Assembly (NCBI GenBank): GCA_003427395.1
Contig: BFEA01000701.1
Location: 62,740 to 120,541, forward strand
Length of the DNA stretch: 57,802 nucleotides
Source: Chara braunii
Taxonomy: Eukaryota > Streptophyta > Charophyceae > Charales > Characeae
Direction of reading: 5' to 3'
Part shown: one piece after another, positions 11,292 to 20,101 of the stretch
How the letters are laid out: each line of letters starts with the position of its first letter
How positions within the stretch are numbered: position 1 is the stretch's first letter
Notes under the pieces: model-generated
Told to the model about the DNA's origin: nothing
What the model saw: the letters and a program-made list of their open reading frames with translations, nothing else
The model's database searches: none
Position numbers and translations under genes: made by a program

Positions 11292-12330
11292 GCTGGGAGG
11301 TCCCCATAAGTTTGGGGAAGCCCAGCGCTTTGCTTATTTTTGGTTTGTATGGAGCCTCAGGCCGCTCTATAAGTTTAGGTAGCCTGAAACGCTGGAGGCG
11401 GGGATGTCCCCATAAGTTTTGGGAGACCCAGTGCTGTGAATTGCATGGGGGGTCAGGACGCTCTATAAGTTTAGGTGACCTGACTATTCTGGCTTGCGAG
11501 GGTTGATTGTGGCTGACTTTCAGGGACCCAAGGCGCTCTATAAGTTTACGTACCTTGGGTTGCCTCGTTTTACTTGGGGTTTTCTCAGTTTCTTTAGTTC
11601 TGAACGAGGAGGTCTGAGCCGCTCTATAAGTTTAGGTGGTTCAACCCTTCTCCTATTTTGTTTTGAGGGGATAATCCTGGCAGGGGACAGACCGCTCTAT
11701 AAGTTTAGGTAGTCTGGCCTACTGCCTCGCACAGACTGGATCAGAGAGAAACGAACCTAGCAGAGGATCAGACCGCTCTATAAGTTTAGGTAGTCTGACC
11801 CAACACCTCGTACATGTTGGAACCCAATGTATAAAATATGATTATACTATATTACTATGCTATTGAGAACAGGCTAGTCAGACCGCTCTATAAGTTTAGG
11901 TAGCCTGGCTATAGCTTATCATAATTGAAGAGAGTATAACTAAGAGGTATAACTGAAGGTAAACTTGGGCAGGCTGAGCAGTGTTCTAAGTTGAGCGGCT
12001 CAGCCTTGTATCCCCTTTGAAGACTAAGTTTAGAGAGGTATATATAACTTGGTTATTTAAACAGTTCNGCTGAGCAGTGTTCTAAGTTGAGCGGCTCAGC
12101 CTTGTATCCCCTTTGAAGACTAAGTTTAGAGAGGTATATATAACTTGGTTATTTAAACAGTTCGGGGTGACTGGAGTGGTCTAGTCATATGCCCTAAAAA
12201 AAGAGAAGTAGTTGTGCCCTTTGTTTGTGTATANCTGGCCAAGTCAGAACGCTCTATAAGTTTAGGTATTCTGACTTTAGGCCTGGCTAAGTTCGGCTCG
12301 CTCTGTAAGTTTAGGTGGCCTCACCTATGC
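11292..12330 (+). repeat. Array of hairpins with conserved loop and covarying stems
   Basis: At least eight units have the core GCTCTATAAGTTTAGGT flanked by arms that differ between units yet remain complementary. Examples are TCAGGC/GCCTGA (11,357/11,382), GTCAGG/CCTGAC (11,452/11,479), CCCAAGG/CCTTGGG (11,527/11,553), TGAGCC/GGTTCA (11,615/11,638), CAGAC/GTCTG (11,688/11,712), TCAGAC/GTCTGA (11,768/11,793), TAGTCAGAC/GCCTGGCTA (11,875/11,903) and AAGTCAGAA/TTCTGACTT (12,241/12,269). Loops are mostly 19 bases. Related hairpins use CCCCATAAGTTTGGGG (11,292-11,326) and AGTGTTCTAAGTTGAGCG within AGGCTGAGC/GCTCAGCCT (11,971-12,006). The same array occurs inverted at about 27,240-28,190. Confidence 0.9.
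11973..12163 (+). repeat. Exact 95-bp duplication joined by N (probable assembly artefact)
   Basis: Bases 11,973-12,067 and 12,069-12,163 appear identical and are separated by a single N at 12,068. The inverted LTR has only one copy (about 27,417-27,510). This suggests an overlap left in place during gap closure. Confidence 0.8.
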
Positions 12331-12599
12331 CTTATGTAAGTTGGGTATGAGGGGATAACTCACAGAGGAAGCATGAACNATTGTTTGCTANAGGAGCTTG
12401 GGGTTGGTGAGAGTACTTNCCTCTGTGNTTTGGCCTGCATGTGGCTGAGTGACATTACTACTTGGTCTGGGTTTCAGGTTGNCANGTAGTTGCTTTAGAG
12501 GCTCGCCNCGTGCTAGAGCAATAGGAGTTNGGTCAATTCCTGCATTTTNTGANTTGACTTNATTTTACTTAGATCGATTCTTGCATTTTNTNAGACTCG

Positions 12600-13255
12600 C
12601 TATCATACTTGGACTTGTATAAATTTTGGTAGGCTACTCTCTCTACGGGAAGCGCTGCCGAAATTTCTACANATTCAAGGAGTTAGATAAATTTTGACTT
12701 GTCAAAGTTCAGCTTGTCTTTTCGTTATATCTGACTTAGTAAAAATNTGGAAAGCCTCCCTTTCTAANGGGAGTGCTGCCCAAATTTTTGCTANTTCAGN
12801 GAGTTAGACAAAGTNGGGCTNTGGGANGNCAAAGTTAGTCTCAAGTTTCAAACTTAGCCTTGTGTAAATTTTGGGAGAGCANTTTTCCAGGGGGAGTGCT
12901 GCCGAAATTTNTGCAGAAACTAANGAGTTAGCCAAATTTTGTCTAAGTTGAACTCAAGGTTGGGGGTTGAGTTCAAACTTGACTTGGTATAAATCTGGGA
13001 AATCCCCAATTCCAAAGGGGATGCTGCCCAAANTTNTACTAATTCAGAGAGTTAGACAAAATTTGACTTTCAAGAGTTATAGATTACTCCTGCTTTTGAT
13101 ATTTGGGTTTGTATAAATNCTGAAAAGNCACTTTTCNTACGGGANGCGCTGCNGAAATTTTNCTAAATTAAAGGAGTCAGATTATATTTTGACANNTNGC
13201 GATTCTGGCGATCNNCCCTGAATAGGGGAGATTCTGCCATTCGCCTACTTTTGCT
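12600..13255 (+). repeat. Second hairpin array: ~115-130-bp tandem units
   Basis: Five units contain TATAAATTTTGG-like sequence, a variable inner stem, GCTGCCGAAATTT, then an AGGAGTTAGA/AAATTTTGACTTG-like spacer. They start near 12,617, 12,741, 12,871, 12,987 and 13,112. The outer arms (AAATTTTGG against CCGAAATTT) can pair. Some units have an additional inner stem, for example ATCCCC/GGGGAT in the fourth unit. A related final hairpin lies near 13,198-13,246. N bases are scattered through the array. The mirror copy is at about 26,325-26,980. Confidence 0.75.
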
Positions 13256-14764
13256 TTGGGNACCGGCTTAGANGNAGACTTGGANTTAGTTGGCGGGTAG
13301 CCTTGAGAGAGAGTGTGCTATGGAGGTTTATCCCCCCNTATGCTGATGATTTANCTTGGGCNTTTGACCTACCTTGTGTTACAGGTCCTTTCGGGTGTTT
13401 GATTCAAGATCAGGACTAGATTCAGATCCCTTGAGGGTCATTTTCTGTTATCACTGATANCAGGTCGGTTGCCGATTCATCGGTCTTCGACTCAATTCCA
13501 ACTCACTCTCCATACTCAACCTAAAAGGCTTTAGCCCTGGTGGTTTTGCTGTTTGTTAAGGGTTCACCCAGACTTTTATTGAATGGCCATTTAACAAAGG
13601 TATTGAGTATTTAATTGAGGTTGGTTGATTCCGCGATTGGGGCTTGCATGGCTAAAGCGAAGGGGTATGAACATAGAGGATGGTTAGGGTTGACTCCGTG
13701 TAGTGCATGTTTTGTCGTTCGATTCTTGATGTGATTGCAGGTATGTCCTGTGGCTCGGATTTTGGATTTGGATTGCCTGCGATCCCATATATATATACGT
13801 GGTTGTGAGAAATCCCACTGTGCCTGTGAGAAGTGATCGTCGCAACTCTATCTCCCTTATGTGGGTATGTTTGGGTGTATCTAAGGTGGGTGCTCGCGAG
13901 GCCCAAAGGGCCCCGCGCCAAAAAAACCTACTCAAAGGTTAAGGTTGAAAAGCATGTGGGAGACCCATCCTTTTTCGTATTTGCTTCTTGGGGGTTTTTT
14001 AAGTCGGACGTTAGTCCTAGGCCAGGACTCAAAGTCCTTGTCCAGGGCACTCCAAGCCCCGGACTCTGCAGAAGAAAGGCTTCCCCTCGCGCAGGTCCTA
14101 TTCATCCTGCCCGTCGAGACACCCAACCTCAGAGGCGGAGATGTCGCGAGGGCCGAACGGCGCATCCTCCAACCGTTCAATATCATGAGGGGTGGCCCCT
14201 CTCGATATATTCCTTCAGCCATTCAATATCGCTCAGGTCGGAGCCTCGCTTACCACGTACAATTGGCATTGGTGGTTGGTATAGGATTGACCCGCGGCTG
14301 CGCGGCTTTATGCTAGAATCCCTTGCACAACGCCGTTCTGCCCTGGTGCCTAAAGGTTATGGGATCAAAGAAATTCACACATGTGCGCGAATGCTTAAGG
14401 ATTGTTACGGGTTGCGGGCGCCGCGCGAAGAGGGGAGGGCACCCCGAAGGTCATGACTTGCATAATTTAGCGGAGGAACCGTCGGCCTATTCCTTACTCT
14501 TTGCTTTTTAGAGATTTTTATGGTTGGACGTTGTAGTACGTGGCAACCGTCAAAGTCAAACCCCTTGACTTTCGCCCAGGTCCGGGGAGGATTTACCCCT
14601 AGGGCAGCGAGAGACGACTACCACCACAGGTACGGACCTGTGTACCACCCGCTCTACATAAGGTGCAAAAGAGAGTGTGTGGTCTTCAACCGCGCATGGC
14701 GGTTGTTTGGCGTTGAGAGATTAACCATCAAGGCGCGCGTCAGCCGACACTTGAGCGTCGATCA

Positions 14765-14789
14765 CGACCCTCGAGATTAACGAGGGTCG
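14765..14789 (+). repeat. 9-bp perfect hairpin in the LTR
   Basis: CGACCCTCG and CGAGGGTCG flank a seven-base AGATTAA loop. The inverted LTR copy keeps the hairpin with about one mismatch. Confidence 0.6.
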
Positions 14790-15489
14790 CGCGAGTGTGG
14801 GTACCACATAGTACGCCATCGTTGCGACCGCTTGAGTACGCTTGCATTGAGAGTCGATATGAGTTAGCCGTGCGTCCGCGCGGTTTTATGCTAAGTCTCG
14901 CGCGCGACGCCTATTCCATTTCCGCATTGGAAGGTTATGGGCTGGCTACCGAGAGGCTAGGAGCGTTGTCGCGTTGTTTGTGTTGGGTCGTTTCGTGTGC
15001 GTACGTGTGTGTGCGGGTTTTGTTTTGTGTTCGTTAAAGTGGCGTGCGCGTGGTGTGTGGGATGCGTCCTAGTCGACCGACGAAGGGCTGCGCGTGGGAC
15101 TTCAGCCCCCCAAGATGTCGGTTCGCGTGCGGGTCCGACAGGCGTATTACCGCTCGTACCCCCTATGCTACAACGAACGAGAAACGCCCTCGGCTGGTCC
15201 ACCTCTGCGATTGCAACTGATTAACTTTCGTATTGTGGACTGGTAGCTCGGCGGGGATACGCCCACCGAAGGGAGGTGACAGCTCCCGTAAGGTGGAGGT
15301 AAGTTGTGCCTCGCTTAGGCCCTATCCTGTCATAGGGGCTCGCGAGAGGTATGGCTGGCGCACTCGGCCGGAGCAGCCTATGGAAGCTCCACTTATGTGT
15401 TCGTGATGAGGTTGGTCCAACTCCTGCGTGACGCGGCCGAGAGGGTCCCGCGCTGCCACGTGCGGTGCTGGAGCAATGCGCTTGACAGG

Positions 15490-15507
15490 TGGCGCCGTTG
15501 CCGGGGA
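15490..15507 (+). other. Primer-binding site of element 1
   Basis: TGGCGCCGTTGCCGGGGA lies two bases after the LTR end. The identical 18-mer follows the second element's LTR at 43,287. This PBS type is common in plant Ty3/Gypsy elements and is usually assigned to a tRNA-Asp primer; the tRNA assignment is from memory. Confidence 0.9.
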
Positions 15508-15881
15508 TAACGGAAGCCTACCGTTGTCCCTGGTGGAACGACATCCGGCTATGGGAATGAGGGAGAACTAGGCATATGAGTGGATAAGGGAAAAATTATG
15601 CGATAAATTGTATGGTGGTCTATATAACTGTGAGTGTGAATAATTGATTGATTGGCGGCTAGGCTGATGACGTGGATGAGGCGAATGTGTGAGGAGACCT
15701 TATGGTAAGGGTAGGCCTTATCTAGGTAGGCCTAAGGGAAAATGGGAAGAGAAATGTCTGCCAGGTCTAGAGCGTCGGATGTTTGAGGGGTCAACCCGAT
15801 AGGGTCTTGAGGGAATGAACTGCTGAGTGGGGCCTTTCGCCCTATCGTCTCTTATAACAGGAAGTTTGAAGCTAGAGGCGG
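15508..15881 (+). other. Element 1 untranslated leader
   Basis: This is the stretch between the PBS and the first gag codon. No coding signal is seen. A purine-rich section precedes the gag start. Confidence 0.5.
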
Positions 15882-17289
15882 TTGATGAAAATGTCAGAGG
15901 AAATGGCAAACGGTGGGAGGAGGCTCGGTACACTCGACGACCTCATCGATGCCTTGGACAAGCGCGAGAGGGCGCCGAGCAATGTCCCAAATGTTGAGAC
16001 ATTCCATTTCAAGGGGGATCGGGTATCTGACTGGTTGGATCTGACAGAGCAGGCGCTGGTAGGACTGTCAGATGAGGTCAAGCTCCAACGGGTCCTAAGG
16101 TATGTCCTGCATAGTCACCATCGACAAGTGAGTAAGGTCGTGGACGCCGCCAATGGCAGTTGGACAAAGTTTGGGGACCTGATGCGGAGGAAGTATAGGC
16201 TGGGGGATGGAGGCCATGAATAAGGAAGACTTCTCTACCATTGGGGCGTTCGTGCACGAATTTAAGAAAAAGGCGAGGAAAGTGCACGGGATTTCGGAGG
16301 AGGCGCAGTGCGCCACATTTCTGGAATTGCTTACGGGCTCGGAGGCCGCAGAATTGACAAAGCACGGGGAAGGGAGTGAGAAGCTCACCTGGGCAACTAT
16401 AGACAAAGGAGTGGAAGGAGGGAGCCTCGACCAGGTGGAGCAGCACCAGATGCGGCTGCAAAGGTGTAAGAGGAAGGAAAGGGATGCTACCGCATCGGGG
16501 ACCCCAGGGGTGAAGAGGATTGTCTCCGACGTGCTGGCGGCATTGGGATATGACAACGAGGAGGAAATACAGAAAAGAGGGGTGACTGTGGCGCAAGGCC
16601 GGGCGTCAGGGGCAGTGGATGAGGAGGCTGGGCGCGAAGACAAAGGCGGAGAGGAGACGGGTTCCCAAGCCCTGACTAAGGCCCAGAGGAAGCAGCTCAA
16701 CTTGCTGCTGGGAGGGCAGGGATCAGGGAAGGGGCAGGTTCCCCAAGCCATTGCCGCACCGCCGCCTGTCGCCGCAGCCGCGCCAACGCCAGCAGGATCA
16801 TCGCACATGGGGCCGCCACCAGCTTGCGGACACTGGGTACCGCATTGTCAGTCCGCGCCCTGGCCCAGTTGCAACCATTGTGTCTCATGTGGAGGGAGTC
16901 AAGCCCACACGGGACACATGGTCCCCTACTCGGGCCCATCAGCAAGTATGGGCCCCCCGAGCTACCCAGCGACTCAAGGCCAGCCTGTGGCCCAACCGCT
17001 GCCCTCCCAACAGGCCTCGCAAGCTAGTGTGGCCGGGGGAGGGAGCCAAGGACAAGGCGGGCAAGGCAATGGGGGGCGGGGCCAAGGGGGTCGAGGAGCG
17101 GGTGGCCGGGGGCGAGGAGGGAACGGTGGGGGCCGTGGGGGAGGCTGGAATGGTCAAGGGGGTGAGAACCAAGGTGGCCAAGGCAGTCAGGAGGGGGGCC
17201 AAGGGTATGGGAGACCCCGCTTCGATTGACGGAATGCAACTTGTTGGCATTGTGGCGAGGTGGGCCACACCATATGATTCTGCCAACAG
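15882..17289 (+). pseudogene. gag: Element 1 Gag (capsid plus CCHC knuckle), broken
   Basis: The first segment (15,882-16,223) starts with a plausible ATG and reads as the N-terminal part of a retrotransposon capsid, including FHFKGDRVSDWLDLTEQAL and KFGDLMRRKYRLGDG. A frameshift near 16,200 moves the reading into the frame of 16,207-17,229, which continues the capsid (STIGAFVHEFKKKARKVHGI). A long Pro/Gly/Gln-rich tail then appears, rich in GQGG and GRG. A zinc knuckle follows at 17,242-17,283 (C-W-H-C..GEVGH..C, spacing CX2CX4HX4C) in the same frame. It is interrupted by TGA at 17,227 and by a TGA inside the knuckle (17,275), each one C-to-T change from an Arg codon. The protein would coat element RNA in virus-like particles. 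This copy cannot make it. Confidence 0.8.
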
Positions 17290-17442
17290 CGGCGGGATGA
17301 CGAGCTAGCAATGCTGATCTCCTCTTGTATGGACGGGGACATATAAGATAGGTGGGGGAAGCACATTGATCCCAAGACCCCGGGAGGAATCAGGCAAGAG
17401 GCCCTCAAGCGGGCGGCGGCAGGGCCACCGACAGCCCCAACA

Positions 17443-19098
17443 ATGTTCAGAATATGGCAAGAAAGGGAGGATCCGGGGGTGAGGGTCGAAGAGATTATGG
17501 ACGAGAGTGAGGAGGTGACTCAGCGACTAAGGGCGGGGACTATACAGAAAGAACCTATAATCATTGAGTCAGACGATGAAGGGCTAGAGGTGGCAAGAGA
17601 GTCAGCCTCGACCATCCTGGAAAGGATGGAGGATCTGCTTGCGAAGGTTGGCAGGTACCAGGAAAGGTTGAGGATGATGTGCGAAAAGGTCCGGGAATGG
17701 GGGGCGAATCTCCCTGAAGTGATGCTCTATGGGTCCGGCCCGGGGTCGTCATTATGACCACAAGGATATCCAGGTGTGGCGACGGCCGGGGCAGGCCCTA
17801 GATCGGGAATGACCTTTAGACCCCCTACGTCGCATGGGAGGGTAGCGCAGGCTGCGCAAACTAGGAGCCAGAGTAAGGCTACTACGAGCCAGGGACCTAG
17901 TCCGACACCTAACTAAGCACCTCCTCGGAAGGAGCTTGAGCCTGAACGAAGGAAGGAAGTGATGGAAGTTCAGGAAGAGGAGGATGGGGGAGACGACGAA
18001 GAGGATGAGAGGCTCCGCCAGGAAGAGGACCGACGAGCCGAGCAGAGGGCCAAGAAGAGAGGAATTCAGGGAGAGGCGGAGCCGAGCCTGGGCGATGGCG
18101 CGCCAAAAAGGAAGAAGTACGCGGTCTGGATGGAGGAGGGTTTTGACGTGGAGCGAATGGTGGATAAGCATCTGGAGAGTCACAATGACTTGATGAATCT
18201 GAGAGACATCTTGGCGTCGGCACCAAGGCTCAGTGGTGAGCTGAAAGGGCGGCTTTCACGAAGGTTAGTGCCCAACGTCCACCTGAGCATGATTTTGCCT
18301 AGGGAGATAGAGTGGACAGAGGCGGGCACCAGGATGGACTGGAAATGTGTGGCGTGTGGGCTGGTGGATTTGAAAGTGAGGGACCAGCCAAGCATCGCAA
18401 TGGTGGACACGGGCGCTGAGATGAACATTATCCGGGAGTGAGATGCGACCATGCTGGGGCTGGAGGTTGACCACTCAGATCATGGTGTGCTGCATGACGC
18501 CAACTGTAAGGCAATTTTCTGCGGCACCGCGTCTAATGTGATGGTGGAAATTGGGAGGGTAAGGGCACGAACGTGCTTCTTCGTCATGCCCGATGTCGAT
18601 CACCCTATCCTTTTGGGGAGGTCGTTTCTCTGCCGAACGGAGACCTTGGTCTTCAACAGGCATGAGGGGACAATGATCCTGGCCCTATCTGATCCGGCCT
18701 GCGGGAACTACGAGATCATCAAGTGCCGGAACACGGGACCCAGAAGTGGGAGGAATAGGCTCAACCTCGGCTCCTTTACCTTCGAGGAGTCTGAGTACGC
18801 GCGGCGAAGACTCCGGGAGGAACAAGAGGAGGGAGGAGCGGGCGAGGTATTGTCCTTAAGCCTTAACGATGTGAATAAGGCGATGGAGGTGGTGGCGGCG
18901 CATGATATGGCGGACCCTGAGGCTATAAAGGCATTGAGGGAGCAGGTCCTGGAGAGCCCTCAGGTGGGAGAAGTGGAACTGATCTATCGGCTTCCAGGAA
19001 GGAAAGGGGACCCTGCGATGGCCCAGGCCCGAACGACAAGTCGACCTTTTTTAGGGCAGGGCTTAAGCAGGGCTACCAAAGGTGGTACAAGACTATAG
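17443..19098 (+). pseudogene. Element 1 aspartic protease region (retropepsin), broken
   Basis: Three open segments (17,443-17,757, 17,959-18,441, 18,451-19,098) lie in one reading frame, the same as the long gag segment. That indicates an original single gag-pol frame. The first is a charged, coiled-coil-like linker. The second ends in the retropepsin active site IAMVDTGAEMNII (DTGA). A TGA at 18,439 separates it from the rest. The third has the flap-side and C-terminal motif HPILLGRSFL, followed by an acidic linker. In Ty3/Gypsy elements this protease matures Gag-Pol. Stops between segments and a frame change before the RT make this copy inactive. Confidence 0.8.
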
Positions 19099-19121
19099 AT
19101 AAGAAGTGCCGCCCAGTCCCC

Positions 19122-19690
19122 GTGCTTATCACGGAAGATGAGGAAGCCCATTATGAGCGGGAGCGAGGGCTGATAAGACGTATGCGGGAGCATGCGCAGG
19201 CAGGGCCGTGCCGAATCAATGATGAGAATGAGGAGGGGTTGATAACTGGCGAATCTGGCTCCCTTTCGCCCCAGGAGAGGACCTTGATGGTGGAGACCAT
19301 GAAGAGGAGGCATTGCGTGTATGCGTTTAATGACGACGAGCGTGGGAGTTTGGACGTGGATAAGATCCTAATGATACGAATCCATACCGTCCCACATGAG
19401 CCGTGGAATCTGAGGGGCGCGCGATATCCGAATCCGGATGAGGAGAAGAAGGTGGTGGACTACCTGGATGGAAAAATGTGGACGTACGTGGCAGACTACT
19501 CCAGTGGACCGTATGCCTCCCCTTGGTTTTGTTTTATCAAGCCAAATGGGACGTTACGGTGGGTGCAGGGTTTACAACGATTGAATGCAGTGACGGTGCG
19601 GGACGCGGGAGGATTGCCGAACGTGGACGCCCTGTCAGAGTCATGCGCAAGAAGGCCTATAATCTCGCTTATAGACCTTTATTCTGGTTT
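19122..19690 (+). pseudogene. Element 1 reverse transcriptase, N-terminal fragment
   Basis: The reading contains the start of a Gypsy RT: HEPWNLRGARYPNPDEEKK, then ASPWFCFIKPNGTLRWVQG, NAVTVRDAGGLPNVD and RRPIISLIDLYSG. It stops exactly where the fingers/palm motif would continue (SGYDQ in relatives) and turns into LINE sequence. The catalytic YxDD block is absent here. A matching C-terminal RT with YIDD lies inverted at 38,541-39,207. The fragment runs on in frame into the LINE and its (GA)n tract, giving a meaningless chimeric frame of 595 codons. Confidence 0.85.
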
Positions 19691-19699
19691 AGAAATTGC

Positions 19700-19831
19700 T
19701 ACCGGGGTCCTGGATGTAATGTATAGAACCCTGGCGAGGGAGAGAAACAGGAAGGAGGCAGACTGTAAGAGAAGAGTCGAGGAGGCGGAAGTGCGCATGG
19801 AAGGACACCCCATTTCAGCAATGGTTTGGGC

Positions 19832-19911
<80 letters not shown>

Positions 19912-20006
19912 GAGAGAGAGAGAGACATATGACAGAGTGGGACAACCTACAGGCGGAGAAAGAGAAGCGGTGGATTGAGCTACTCAAGGTGAAGGGTATC
20001 GAAACN

Positions 20007-20101
<95 letters not shown>

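Larger units (their letters stand above)
7964..15487 (+). repeat. Element 1 5' LTR, 7,524 bp
   Basis: The sequence begins TGTCGGCGCGAATACCC and ends GCGCTTGACA, with short complementary TGTCG..(C)GACA termini as in Gypsy LTRs. It is followed after GG by a PBS. Its partner is the inverted copy at 24,092-31,530. In a 60-base stretch I compared (8,414-8,473 against 31,018-31,077 reversed) there are four mismatches, so the copies are old. The first 30 bases hold a palindrome (TACCCTTACAAGGGTA at 7,976-7,991). At 7.5 kb this is far longer than typical LTRs. It is a mosaic of internal repeats: a spaced GGACATC motif, a CTG-rich section (about 10,120-10,620), two hairpin arrays and paired blocks near 14,290 and 14,870. 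No credible protein gene lies within it. Confidence 0.85.
7964..19690 (+). mobile_element. Element 1, 5' half: giant Ty3/Gypsy retrotransposon (LTR-PBS-gag-PR-RT N-terminus)
   Basis: The order is LTR starting TGTCGGCG and ending TTGACA, a two-base gap, PBS, gag with a CCHC knuckle, a retropepsin with DTGA, then the first RT blocks up to the motif SLIDLYSG. At that point homology stops and LINE sequence begins. The remainder of RT, RNase H and integrase of a matching element lies inverted at 36,488-39,207, next to an inverted copy of this LTR. Both parts are decayed by stops and frameshifts. Confidence 0.85.

Noticed and set aside
11292-12330. CRISPR array
   Set aside because: The repeated core is flanked by complementary arms and irregular spacing, not by unique spacers of constant length; the context is a eukaryotic LTR and no cas genes are present.
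16095-16808. 237-codon minus-strand ORF opposite gag
   Set aside because: Shadow of the gag reading; no motif.
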